Shown: positions 43,206 through 50,380 of the stretch, in pieces | Layout of the letters: the number at the start of each line of letters is the position of its first letter | How positions within the stretch are numbered: position 1 is the stretch's first letter | NCBI GenBank assembly: GCA_030246985.1 | Contig: CP107246.1 | Span: 1,800,282-1,864,281 of the forward strand | DNA length: 64,000 nucleotides | Reading direction: 5' to 3' | Origin: Candidatus Nitricoxidivorans perseverans | Lineage (GTDB): Bacteria > Pseudomonadota > Gammaproteobacteria > Burkholderiales > Rhodocyclaceae | Program-made: the position numbers and the translations under genes | The notes under the pieces: generated by a model | Database searches by the model: none | What the model was told of the DNA's origin: nothing | What the model saw: only the letters and a program-made list of their open reading frames with translations

Positions 43206-43517
43206 TTACTTGCAGTCCGGATCGGCGCCCTTGGTGCCGATATTGATGCATCCCTTCTTGCCACGCCCGACCACCACGTTGGATACGCTCTTGACATCCA
43301 CCGTCACGTTGGTGCTGCTCTTGCTGCTCTTGACGGTGCCGATCGAGGTTTTCGCGGTGTTGCCGCTGCCGACGGCGATGGTGGTCGTTTCGCCCGCATG
43401 GACGTTGACGTTGGTGTTGCCGCGCACGACCCCGCCTGCGCTCTGCGCACAGGCCGGCGCGCCAACGACCAATCCCACGGTTCCGACCAACGCAAGCCTG
43501 ACAAATACTGGGTTCAT
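43206..43517 (-). CDS. small secreted repeat protein with C-terminal Cys-Lys, first gene of the arm
   Basis: The 103-residue product has a signal peptide (cleavage APACA-Q), one clear copy of the 37-residue repeat (about 28-64: VRGNTNVNVHAG, TIAVGSGNTAK, IGTVKSS) and a second degenerate copy (about 65-97), ending GADPDCK. Cys90 and Cys102 may pair. It is preceded by AGGAGGGGG and is the first gene of the minus arm, diverging from the CsgG-family gene. Confidence 0.75.
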   Translation of the reverse strand: MNPVFVRLALVGTVGLVVGAPACAQSAGGVVRGNTNVNVHAGETTTIAVGSGNTAKTSIGTVKSSKSSTNVTVDVKSVSNVVVGRGKKGCINIGTKGADPDCK

Positions 43518-43561
43518 CGCCCCCTCCTGCTCATGCCCCCGCCTTTGCGGTTAGGCCACGG

Positions 43562-43639
43562 TGTGGATAAACGCGCCGCCGGAGCGACAAGATGACATGC
43601 ACCAAAAAATTGTCGCCCCAATGACATCGGAACTATCAT
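43562..43639. promoter_or_regulatory. divergent control region of the CsgG / repeat-protein arms
   Basis: Between the two arms there is a perfect DnaA-box sequence (complement of TTATCCACA, 43562-43570), a 7-bp inverted repeat GCGACAA / TTGTCGC (43584-43590 and 43610-43616), two ATGACAT copies (43592, 43621) and a possible plus-strand promoter TTGTCG-18 bp-TATCAT (43610-43639). These are pattern matches only. Confidence 0.4.
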
Positions 43640-43695
43640 ACTTGTATCATCCTAGCTCCGGGACATCAACCATGCAATCTGCGGGAGGGAATAAC

Positions 43696-45207
43696 ATGAG
43701 GCAATCCAACAACTTTCCCCGGCGCCTGGCCGCGGGGCTTGGCATTTCGGCGTTGCTGGCGGGCTGCGTGGCGGATCCGCCCAAGCCGGAAACGGCAACC
43801 GTCGCCACGTCGGTGAAGACGCCGGCGTCGAAAACCGTGACAAACTTCACCCAGTCCCTGCGTTGCATGGACGACCTGTTGCTCGCCTACGGCAAGAAGG
43901 ACATCGTGATCACCACGGCGGGCATTCCTGATTCCACGGGCAAGGTGCAGACCGGCACCAAGGACATGCTGCACACGGCGGCTTCCAAGATGTCCATCAA
44001 GAGCAAGGCGCTCACCTTCATCGACTACGATACCTCCAGCAACGACCTTCTGGCCGTCTTCCAGGACATCCAGGCGGCGGGCGCCTTTCAGCATAAGCTT
44101 CCGAACTATTACATTCGCGGCGCCATCACCCAGCTCGACGAGAACGCCCTCGACGCCCAGGCGGGCGGCGGCATCGCCCTGCCCTTCCTGGATCTCGGTG
44201 TGAGCAGGGACCAGGTTTCGTCTGTCGTCTCCATCGACATGAACATGGGCGAGACCACTTCCCGCATGATCTTGCCCGGCGTGAACGCCAGCAACTCCCT
44301 GGTCGTGACCCGCTCCGGCAAGTCCGGCGAATTGGGCGGCAAGCTCGGCAAGGTCGGCTTTTCCTTCAACATGTCCCTGAACAAGGCCGAGGGACTGGGT
44401 TCCGGCGTGCGCGCCCTTGTCGAGCTGGGCATGATCGAGATGATCGGCAAGCTCACCGGGACGCCCTACTGGAAGTGCCTGCAGATCGACAAGACCAATC
44501 CCGTAATGATCGAGCAGGCGCGCGAATGGTACGACGGTATGAAGCCGGAGGATCGCGTCAAGCTCATCCAGCGCAAGCTCGCCGGCGCCAACCTGTACAG
44601 GGGCGCCATCAACGGCGTCAATTCCGGCGAACTGGCATCCGCCATCGGCAGGTTCCAGGCCGAGAACGGGCTCATTGCCGACGGGCGCATCAACTTCGAT
44701 CTCTATTACGCCCTGCTCGACGCCGACCTGACACCTGCCCCCGATCCGACGGCGAAGCCGGCCGCGCCCGTGGCGGCGGCACCGGCGGCGCACGCGCCCA
44801 TGAGCCTGAGGCTCGACAGCGACAAGGGCGGGCGCTACCGGGTGAAGGACATGCTCCTGGCCCGCGTGCAGACCAACAACGACGGCATTCTCTATTGCTA
44901 CTACAAGGATGTTTCCGGGGCCATTGCGCGCATCTTCCCGAACCGCTTCAGCCCGGATCCCTTCGTGAAGGCCAACCGGTCGATGTCATTGCCGCCGGAA
45001 AATTCGCCCTTCAAGATCAAGTTCGACCAGCCGGGCCGCGAGCAGATCGTCTGCTACGCCAGCGACCGCGACCTGGCGCTGCCGGTCAACCTGAAGGGTG
45101 CCGACCTGACGCCGCTGAAGGTCGGTTCGATGGATGAGATCGCCAACGCCTTCCGCAAGTCCAATCCGTCGGTGGCGGAAGCGAAGCTCGACATCGTGAT
45201 CCAGTAA
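43696..45207 (+). CDS. CsgG/HfaB-family outer-membrane lipoprotein with peptidoglycan-binding and DUF4384-like extension
   Basis: CsgG forms the outer-membrane pore that exports curli subunits; HfaB does the same for holdfast anchor proteins. The 503-residue product has a lipobox LLAGC (Cys24), a CsgG core (about 45-275) with NYYIRGAITQLDE and RALVELGMIEMIGKLTGTPYW, a peptidoglycan-binding type 1 segment (about 293-345, IQRKLAGANLYRGAINGV), an Ala/Pro linker and a DUF4384-like beta domain (about 372-470). The extension makes it about twice the length of CsgG. It heads the plus arm, with GGGAGGG before the ATG; upstream in-frame starts would hide the lipobox. Confidence 0.88.
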   Translation: MRQSNNFPRRLAAGLGISALLAGCVADPPKPETATVATSVKTPASKTVTNFTQSLRCMDDLLLAYGKKDIVITTAGIPDSTGKVQTGTKDMLHTAASKMSIKSKALTFIDYDTSSNDLLAVFQDIQAAGAFQHKLPNYYIRGAITQLDENALDAQAGGGIALPFLDLGVSRDQVSSVVSIDMNMGETTSRMILPGVNASNSLVVTRSGKSGELGGKLGKVGFSFNMSLNKAEGLGSGVRALVELGMIEMIGKLTGTPYWKCLQIDKTNPVMIEQAREWYDGMKPEDRVKLIQRKLAGANLYRGAINGVNSGELASAIGRFQAENGLIADGRINFDLYYALLDADLTPAPDPTAKPAAPVAAAPAAHAPMSLRLDSDKGGRYRVKDMLLARVQTNNDGILYCYYKDVSGAIARIFPNRFSPDPFVKANRSMSLPPENSPFKIKFDQPGREQIVCYASDRDLALPVNLKGADLTPLKVGSMDEIANAFRKSNPSVAEAKLDIVIQ

Positions 45208-45230
45208 GAGGACGCACGGGAAAGGCAGCC

Positions 45231-45743
45231 ATGAGAGCGCGCTTCCTCTGGTGTGCGGCGTGGCTCGGCTGCCTGCCCATCTCCCCCTGTTGGGCCGGCG
45301 AGATCATCATCATCGAACCGGCGCCGCAGGGTTCCCGCAGCGAGCGGGAGTCTGAGCGCGCCAAGGAGAAGGCCCGCCAGCGCGCGGGGAAAGCGAGGTC
45401 CGGCGAAACCGTGATCATCACCGACGGTCCCGCGGAGAATCGCACGACGGAACAAGCGGAGCAACTTGGGCGAGAGGCCCAGGAATACCTCCGTCCCCCG
45501 TCATCGGACGCGACCGCGGATGGCACCGCGACCATCATCCTGCGCGCCGCCCCGCCGGGAGACGCCGAAAAGGCACGCATGAAGGCGCGCGCCTATGTGG
45601 CACCGGCCCTGGCCAAAACAAAGGAATGTGCCAGCGTGACGAATCAGGTCGGCATGATTGGGGAGGGCCCGGGTGCCGAACGCAGCGCCAATGTCGTCGA
45701 AAAGGGGAGTTCGACCGTTAACTTGCAGGCGCAGTGCAGATAA
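45231..45743 (+). CDS. secreted protein of unknown function with three beta-strand repeats and C-terminal Cys-Arg
   Basis: The 170-residue product has a signal peptide (cleavage SPCWA-G), three similar strands (GEIIIIEPAP 23-32, GETVIITDGP 58-67, GTATIILRAAPPG 98-110) separated by charged segments (including a Lys/Arg/Glu-rich stretch at 37-57), and a C-terminal region with ECASVTNQVGMIGEG and the ending NLQAQCR. The terminal Cys-basic ending is shared with two proteins of the minus arm. It follows the CsgG-family gene by 23 bp. The role is unknown; accessory fibre or channel component is a guess. Confidence 0.7.
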   Translation: MRARFLWCAAWLGCLPISPCWAGEIIIIEPAPQGSRSERESERAKEKARQRAGKARSGETVIITDGPAENRTTEQAEQLGREAQEYLRPPSSDATADGTATIILRAAPPGDAEKARMKARAYVAPALAKTKECASVTNQVGMIGEGPGAERSANVVEKGSSTVNLQAQCR

Positions 45744-45760
45744 ATCGAACGGAGGGCCAT

Positions 45761-46159
45761 ATGAAGACAGTATTCCCGGTTGCAGCCGCCGCCCTTTTCC
45801 TTGCCGCCTTGCCGTCCGCCGCGCAGGTTCGCGTCCAGGCGGGCGGCGCCAGCGTGAATGTCGGTGGCGACGGTGGGGTCAGCGTTCGCAGCGGTAGCGA
45901 TACCAACATCAATGTGCGGGCGAAGGACATGACGGCCATCGCCACGGAAGGCAACACGGTCAGCAATAGTGTCGGCGGTATCGGCGAGGGCGTTGATATC
46001 CAGGGCGTCGCCGTCATCAACGGCCGTGTCTATATCGACAACAAGGAGATCCCGCCCAAGGTGACGCGCTACAAGTCGCCGCGCACGGGCGAAGTCTACA
46101 TCATCCGCCGCAAGGGCGGCTCCGTCGAGGTCACTACCGAAGCAGAGGCGAAAAAATGA
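45761..46159 (+). CDS. small secreted protein with one curlin-like repeat
   Basis: The 132-residue product has a signal peptide (cleavage LPSAA-Q), a Gly/Val-rich region (22-45), one copy of the 37-residue-type repeat (about 41-77: SDTNINVRAKD, AIATEGNTVSNSVGGIG), and a C-terminal beta segment (VINGRVYIDNKEIPP; GEVYIIRRKGGSVEV). It could be an adaptor that joins the repeat proteins to the secretion complex; this is inference. The ATG at 45761 starts the signal peptide. Its stop overlaps the next ATG (ATGA). Confidence 0.72.
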   Translation: MKTVFPVAAAALFLAALPSAAQVRVQAGGASVNVGGDGGVSVRSGSDTNINVRAKDMTAIATEGNTVSNSVGGIGEGVDIQGVAVINGRVYIDNKEIPPKVTRYKSPRTGEVYIIRRKGGSVEVTTEAEAKK

Positions 46160-46749
46160 GCCCGCGCGCCCCACTGCGCAGCGGATGGCTGCAGACCCTG
46201 ATGGCGGGTGCCGTTCTTTCGGTTGCCGCGCCGGCAGGGGCGGAAATCCTGTTCCTTGAGGGGGGCCGTGTCGCCTCCGCCGAGCCGGACAACGCCTACC
46301 GTCATCCCTCCCTGCGATCTGTCGTTTTTGTTTCCCCCGAGGCGCGTCAGATGGCGATTCTGCCCCCGGCGCCGGTCTTCGTCCCGCCGCCGCCCCTGCT
46401 GTGGCGAGTGCCGACCCCCTTCATCGTCCCGCCGCCGGGCAGTGCGGCCATCGGCATCAATGCCTCGACGCGGCCGAGCAACCGGGATGTTGCCAGCTAC
46501 AACCTGCAGCGAGCCCACAATTTCAGCCGCAATCTGTATGACAAGGACACTTACCTGAATTATTTCGGCGCGAGTTCGCCGCTCTCGCCCTATTGGTACA
46601 GCTATTACGGCGCCTTCGGTCCGGCTTATCCACCGGCGGCCGGCAACGGCGGTTTCAATCAACCGGCTCGGCCGAGCAACCGGGATATCACGACTTACCA
46701 TCTCGATCGAGCCCACCGGTTCGGCATGGACGCCTACAAAAAGCCCTGA
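46156..46749 (+). CDS. secreted protein with duplicated RPSNRD segment, unknown function
   Basis: The 197-residue product has a signal peptide (cleavage APAGA-E), a Pro-rich stretch (about 68-95), and a duplicated segment of about 27 residues: RPSNRDVASYNLQRAHNF (from 106) and RPSNRDITTYHLDRAHRF (from about 172), separated by a Tyr/Gly/Pro-rich linker. I do not recognise the family. It starts inside the stop codon of the previous repeat protein, so it belongs to the same operon. Confidence 0.7.
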   Translation: MSPRAPLRSGWLQTLMAGAVLSVAAPAGAEILFLEGGRVASAEPDNAYRHPSLRSVVFVSPEARQMAILPPAPVFVPPPPLLWRVPTPFIVPPPGSAAIGINASTRPSNRDVASYNLQRAHNFSRNLYDKDTYLNYFGASSPLSPYWYSYYGAFGPAYPPAAGNGGFNQPARPSNRDITTYHLDRAHRFGMDAYKKP

Positions 46750-46754
46750 TCCCG

Positions 46755-47624
46755 ATGCCCCGGCGCCTGCTGTTCGCCTGCTGGCTTCTGCTTGCGCCGG
46801 TTGCCTGGGCGGCCGACGACGGCTATGCGCTGCCCGCGCCGGTGCGGGGCGAATATGCCGTCATCCTTGGAAACAAGACATCCGGCACGATGGTCTTCGA
46901 GTACGAGGGGCGGCAGGCAATCACCATCATCGATTTCCCGACGCTGGCCGAGCAGGGCCGGATGTTCAACCGCGTGGTCGCGCTGATCGAGCGCATCGGC
47001 GCGCCGCGCGGGCGCGTGATGAGCAACGAGGAACTGGCGCAGTTCATCCGCTCGGTCGGCAAGACGGAGGCGACCCTCGCCTACGGCAACGATTTCCTCG
47101 TCGCCGAGTTGGTGGTCTTCTATAACTTGGCCGATCTCGGCGGCATCAGGCTCAACGAAGAGGAGCTCGCCCTGCGCCAGCAACTGCTGGATCGCCGCCT
47201 GATGGTGATGCGCACCGGCTTCTACCAGGCGGTCGTCCCCCAGGCCGTGATTCTTTCCGTTCCCCAGATAGGCGCCGGCGGTGGACCGGCCGTGACCGAA
47301 CTGGCCCGGCGTACCATCCTGAGCCACGAGATCAGCCACGCCGAGTACTACACCAACCCGCTCTATGCCAATTTCTGCCGCCATTTCTGGCGCTCGGTGA
47401 TGACCGAAGGGCAGCGCGCCGCCTTCCGCAAGTTCCTCAGCACCAGCAGCTACGATCCGAACAATGAGGAAATGATGATCAATGAAGCCCAGGCGTACCT
47501 CATGTACACCCCCGACCCCCGTGCTTTCAGCCCCAAGCTGGTCGGGCTGGGCGAAAAGGACATCATGGCGTTGCGGAAACGGTTCCGCGAAGGTTTTCCG
47601 GATGCGCCGCCGCCGGCTTACTGA
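46755..47624 (+). CDS. secreted HExxH zinc metalloprotease-like protein
   Basis: The 289-residue product has a signal peptide (cleavage APVAWA-A) and a HEISH motif (191-195) with a downstream NEAQAY (243-248), whose glutamate could be the third zinc ligand as in gluzincin-type peptidases. The rest of the sequence is not recognised. The export signal and position 6 bp after the previous gene place it in the periplasm or on the surface as part of the CsgG-family locus, possibly to process a subunit. Activity is not demonstrated by the motif alone. Confidence 0.75.
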   Translation: MPRRLLFACWLLLAPVAWAADDGYALPAPVRGEYAVILGNKTSGTMVFEYEGRQAITIIDFPTLAEQGRMFNRVVALIERIGAPRGRVMSNEELAQFIRSVGKTEATLAYGNDFLVAELVVFYNLADLGGIRLNEEELALRQQLLDRRLMVMRTGFYQAVVPQAVILSVPQIGAGGGPAVTELARRTILSHEISHAEYYTNPLYANFCRHFWRSVMTEGQRAAFRKFLSTSSYDPNNEEMMINEAQAYLMYTPDPRAFSPKLVGLGEKDIMALRKRFREGFPDAPPPAY

Positions 47625-47677
47625 CTGGCGAACGTCTCCATTTTGCAACAATGTCGGATCGTTCTTGATTCGGGTTA

Positions 47678-47715
47678 TTGTCCGAAAAGGGCGGAAGTGT
47701 TATCTAGCATATAAC
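47678..47715 (+). promoter_or_regulatory. possible internal promoter before the FecR-like gene
   Basis: The 108-bp gap after the metalloprotease gene is the largest in the plus arm. It has TTGTCC (47678-47683), 17 bp, then TATCTA (47701-47706), with TATAAC at 47710-47715 as another -10 candidate. This is a weak match. Confidence 0.3.
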
Positions 47716-47732
47716 TCAAGGCGGGTATTCGT

Positions 47733-48398
47733 ATGAGATGCTGGAACATGTTGCAGGCGAAGTACGGGTTGCTTGCCTTGCTGGCGCTTGGCGTGGGACT
47801 GGCAAGGGCGCAGGCCGGCATCGACGTGGCCATGGTGGTTTTTCTCCGGGGCGGCGTCAGCCGGGTAACTGCGCAGGGGCCGCAGCCGATGCAGTCCTTC
47901 GTGAAGCTCAAGCACGGCGATCTGCTCGCGCTGCAACGGGATGCGCGGCTGCAAGTGGTGTATTTCGAGGGCGGCCGCCAGGAAACCTGGCAGGGTGGCG
48001 GGCGCCTTGAGGTTACCAAGGTGGAAAGCCGGGCGTACGGTTTGCCGCCGCCGGAGGCCAAGGTGCTGCCGGCGGTGATGGTAAGACAGATCGCCAGGAC
48101 GCCGGCGCTGGATAGCCAGGGACGGGCCGGGATGATGCGCCTGCGCAGCGTCCCGACGGCGGAGGACATCGCCCGGGTGGAGAGCACCTATAAGCGGCTG
48201 CGCATGGAGGCCGACAGGGACGACCTGAACCCGGAGTTGTATCTGCTTTCGGGCCTGTTCGAAATGCGGGAACTGGACCGGGTGGAGCAGGTGCTGGGCG
48301 ACCTGCAGCGTGCCCGGCCGGGAAGCCAGGAAGTCGGTTTGCTGGTGGCGCTGTACCAGAAGGCCCTGAAGAATGCGCGGGAGGCAAAAGGCAACTAG
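47733..48398 (+). CDS. secreted FecR-like domain protein
   Basis: The 221-residue product has a signal peptide (hydrophobic LLALLALGVGLARA) and a FecR-like beta domain (about 30-95: VVFLRGGVSRV, VKLKHGDLLAL, QVVYFEGG), then a helical, TPR-like C-terminal part with LYLLSGLFEMRELDRVEQVL. FecR-type domains sense or assemble in the periplasm. No sigma factor or TonB receptor is adjacent, so it is probably not a classic signalling FecR. A second ATG at 47748 is possible. Confidence 0.68.
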   Translation: MRCWNMLQAKYGLLALLALGVGLARAQAGIDVAMVVFLRGGVSRVTAQGPQPMQSFVKLKHGDLLALQRDARLQVVYFEGGRQETWQGGGRLEVTKVESRAYGLPPPEAKVLPAVMVRQIARTPALDSQGRAGMMRLRSVPTAEDIARVESTYKRLRMEADRDDLNPELYLLSGLFEMRELDRVEQVLGDLQRARPGSQEVGLLVALYQKALKNAREAKGN

Positions 48399-48449
48399 CG
48401 GCCGCGGATTCTCGGGTTTGTTTCCTTATTGCGGGAGGTGATAAAAGTC

Positions 48450-49547
48450 ATGGGATTCATCAATAGGTTGGCGTTTGCGGCCGGTCTGGCGGCCGCCAGC
48501 GGGATGGCGAATGCGCAGGCATCGGACTGTTCTTCGGCTTTTTATGATTACTCCATGTGCGGCAGTGATTCCGCCTGCGCGGCAGCCGTCATCGCGAACC
48601 ATCCAGCCTGTTTTGGCGGCAATTCCACCACTTCCCAGATACAGATCAACGGCACCGCATTCCAGTTGATTTCATCGGTTTCGAATGCCTTGGCTTCCCG
48701 CTTCTTTACGCCTACGGGGGCCGGCCCGAGAGCCGATGCCGGGATGAAGGGCATGGCAGCCGGCGGCGCGGGCAAGTCATGGAATGCGTGGGGCAGCGTG
48801 GCGGGCAACGACACGCGTCAGCGCTACGCCAATACCGCTGGACAAGCCATCCGAAACGATTCCGATGTCTTGGCGACGACCGTCGGCGTCGACTATGCCC
48901 TTTCTTCGACGATGGTTTTTGGCGTATCCGCCGCTTTTGACCGCGGTGACGGTTCCAGCGAAAACATCACCGGCGGCGGCGGCTCCATTGCCATGGCGAG
49001 CGAGGGCTATTCGATTGCGCCCTATCTGGGCATGCAGCTCGGCAAGGACTTGGCGCTCGACGCCAGCATCGGATTTGGCAGTGGAGAGCTTACTTCCGGC
49101 GGCACGACGACTTCCGAAGCCGACCGCCTGTTCTATGCGGCCAACCTTTCCTACAACCAATGGATGGGCAATATTCAGATACTCGGCAAGCTGGGCTACC
49201 TGCATGGCGAGGAGGCCTACGGCAACAGCAAGACCGGCGCCACCACCAACGCGGGCACCGCGGCGACAAACAAGATCGACCAGCTTCGTTTGGGCGTCCA
49301 GGCCGGCTACTGGATGAACGGCGCGATGCCCTACGCCGGCCTGTCCTACTCCTCCGACGTGAGGAGAAGTTCCACACAGTTCGGGGCCACCGATCCCATC
49401 GGCAAGGACGCCTTCGTCTGGACGCTCGGCGTCAATTTCTTCTCGCTGTCTTCCGGAGTCACCGGCGGCATTGCCTACAATCAGGAAGAGAACCGCAGCA
49501 ACCAGAAGAACAACAGCCTGATGGCGAACATCAACCTTCGTTTCTGA
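48450..49547 (+). CDS. autotransporter-type outer-membrane beta-barrel protein with minimal passenger
   Basis: The 365-residue product has a signal peptide (cleavage GMANA-Q), a short Cys-rich N-terminal segment with four cysteines (about 24-55), and an autotransporter-type beta-barrel of about 260 residues with alternating strands (GSVAGNDTRQRYAN, TTVGVDYALSSTMVFGVSAA) and the terminal phenylalanine of NLRF typical of BAM substrates. There is no long passenger. The ATG at 48450 has GGGAGGT 8 bp before it and was preferred to a codon seven residues upstream. The stop overlaps the next start. Confidence 0.85.
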   Translation: MGFINRLAFAAGLAAASGMANAQASDCSSAFYDYSMCGSDSACAAAVIANHPACFGGNSTTSQIQINGTAFQLISSVSNALASRFFTPTGAGPRADAGMKGMAAGGAGKSWNAWGSVAGNDTRQRYANTAGQAIRNDSDVLATTVGVDYALSSTMVFGVSAAFDRGDGSSENITGGGGSIAMASEGYSIAPYLGMQLGKDLALDASIGFGSGELTSGGTTTSEADRLFYAANLSYNQWMGNIQILGKLGYLHGEEAYGNSKTGATTNAGTAATNKIDQLRLGVQAGYWMNGAMPYAGLSYSSDVRRSSTQFGATDPIGKDAFVWTLGVNFFSLSSGVTGGIAYNQEENRSNQKNNSLMANINLRF

Positions 49548-50380
49548 TGGCCGAGTCCGGCTTTTCCCCGGCGAAGGCCGCGCTTCTGGGCGCGGCCTTT
49601 TTGTTTGCGGCGGCGGGATGCGCTTCCGTCGGTACGGCCGATTCGAGGGAGACGGCGGTTTCCCGCGCCGCCGCGATGGGATTTGCGCGGCAGGAAATCG
49701 CGGCGGGGCCGTTCCGCCTGGCCGCGTTCACCCGCAGGCCGGTGGCGGGCAGCGAGACGCTGTCGGTCTACATCGAGGGCGACGGCGCGCCTTGGGTCAC
49801 GCCCTGGCATCCGCCGCGCGATCCGACGCCCGTAAAGCCCGTTGCGCTGTCGCTTGCGGCGGCGGACCCGGCGCCGGCGGTCGTCTATCTGGGGCGACCC
49901 TGCCAGTATCTGGACAAGGCCGCGCTCTCGCAATGCGACGGCGCCTGGTGGATGGAGCGCCGCTTCGCCCCGGAGGTGGTGGCGGCCTACGACGAGGCGG
50001 TCGCGCGGCTGAAGTCGGACTTCGGGGCACGGCGCATCCGGTTGTTCGGCCATTCGGGCGGTGGCGTCGTCGCCGCGCTGGTGGCTTTTCGGCGCATGGA
50101 TGTCGAACGGTTGGTCACCGTTGCCGCGCCGCTTGCGTTAACTGAATGGACGGCTTGGCACGATATCGCGCCATTGGCCGGCTCGCTGGATCCCGCCGGG
50201 CAGACGGGTAGCCTGCCGCCGGGCGTCCACTGGGCGGGCGGACGGGACGGGGTGGTGCCGCCGGCCGTCGTCGAGCGTTTTGTGAAGGCCAAGGGCGGGC
50301 GCATGGCCGTTGCGCCCGATTATGATCACGAATGTTGCTGGGCTCGCGACTGGGCCAGACTATTGGAGGAATCGAAATGA
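49547..50380 (+). CDS. alpha/beta-hydrolase-fold lipoprotein
   Basis: The 277-residue product has a lipobox FAAAGC (Cys25) and an alpha/beta-hydrolase pattern: strand LSVYIEGDG, the nucleophile elbow FGHSGGG (Ser170) and later VHWAGGRDGVVPP with a possible acid aspartate, followed by DYDHECCW with a possible catalytic His. It may be a lipase/esterase or a thioesterase on the outer membrane. It overlaps the autotransporter stop (TGATG) and the caspase-like gene start (ATGA), so the three are translated together. Confidence 0.85.
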   Translation: MAESGFSPAKAALLGAAFLFAAAGCASVGTADSRETAVSRAAAMGFARQEIAAGPFRLAAFTRRPVAGSETLSVYIEGDGAPWVTPWHPPRDPTPVKPVALSLAAADPAPAVVYLGRPCQYLDKAALSQCDGAWWMERRFAPEVVAAYDEAVARLKSDFGARRIRLFGHSGGGVVAALVAFRRMDVERLVTVAAPLALTEWTAWHDIAPLAGSLDPAGQTGSLPPGVHWAGGRDGVVPPAVVERFVKAKGGRMAVAPDYDHECCWARDWARLLEESK

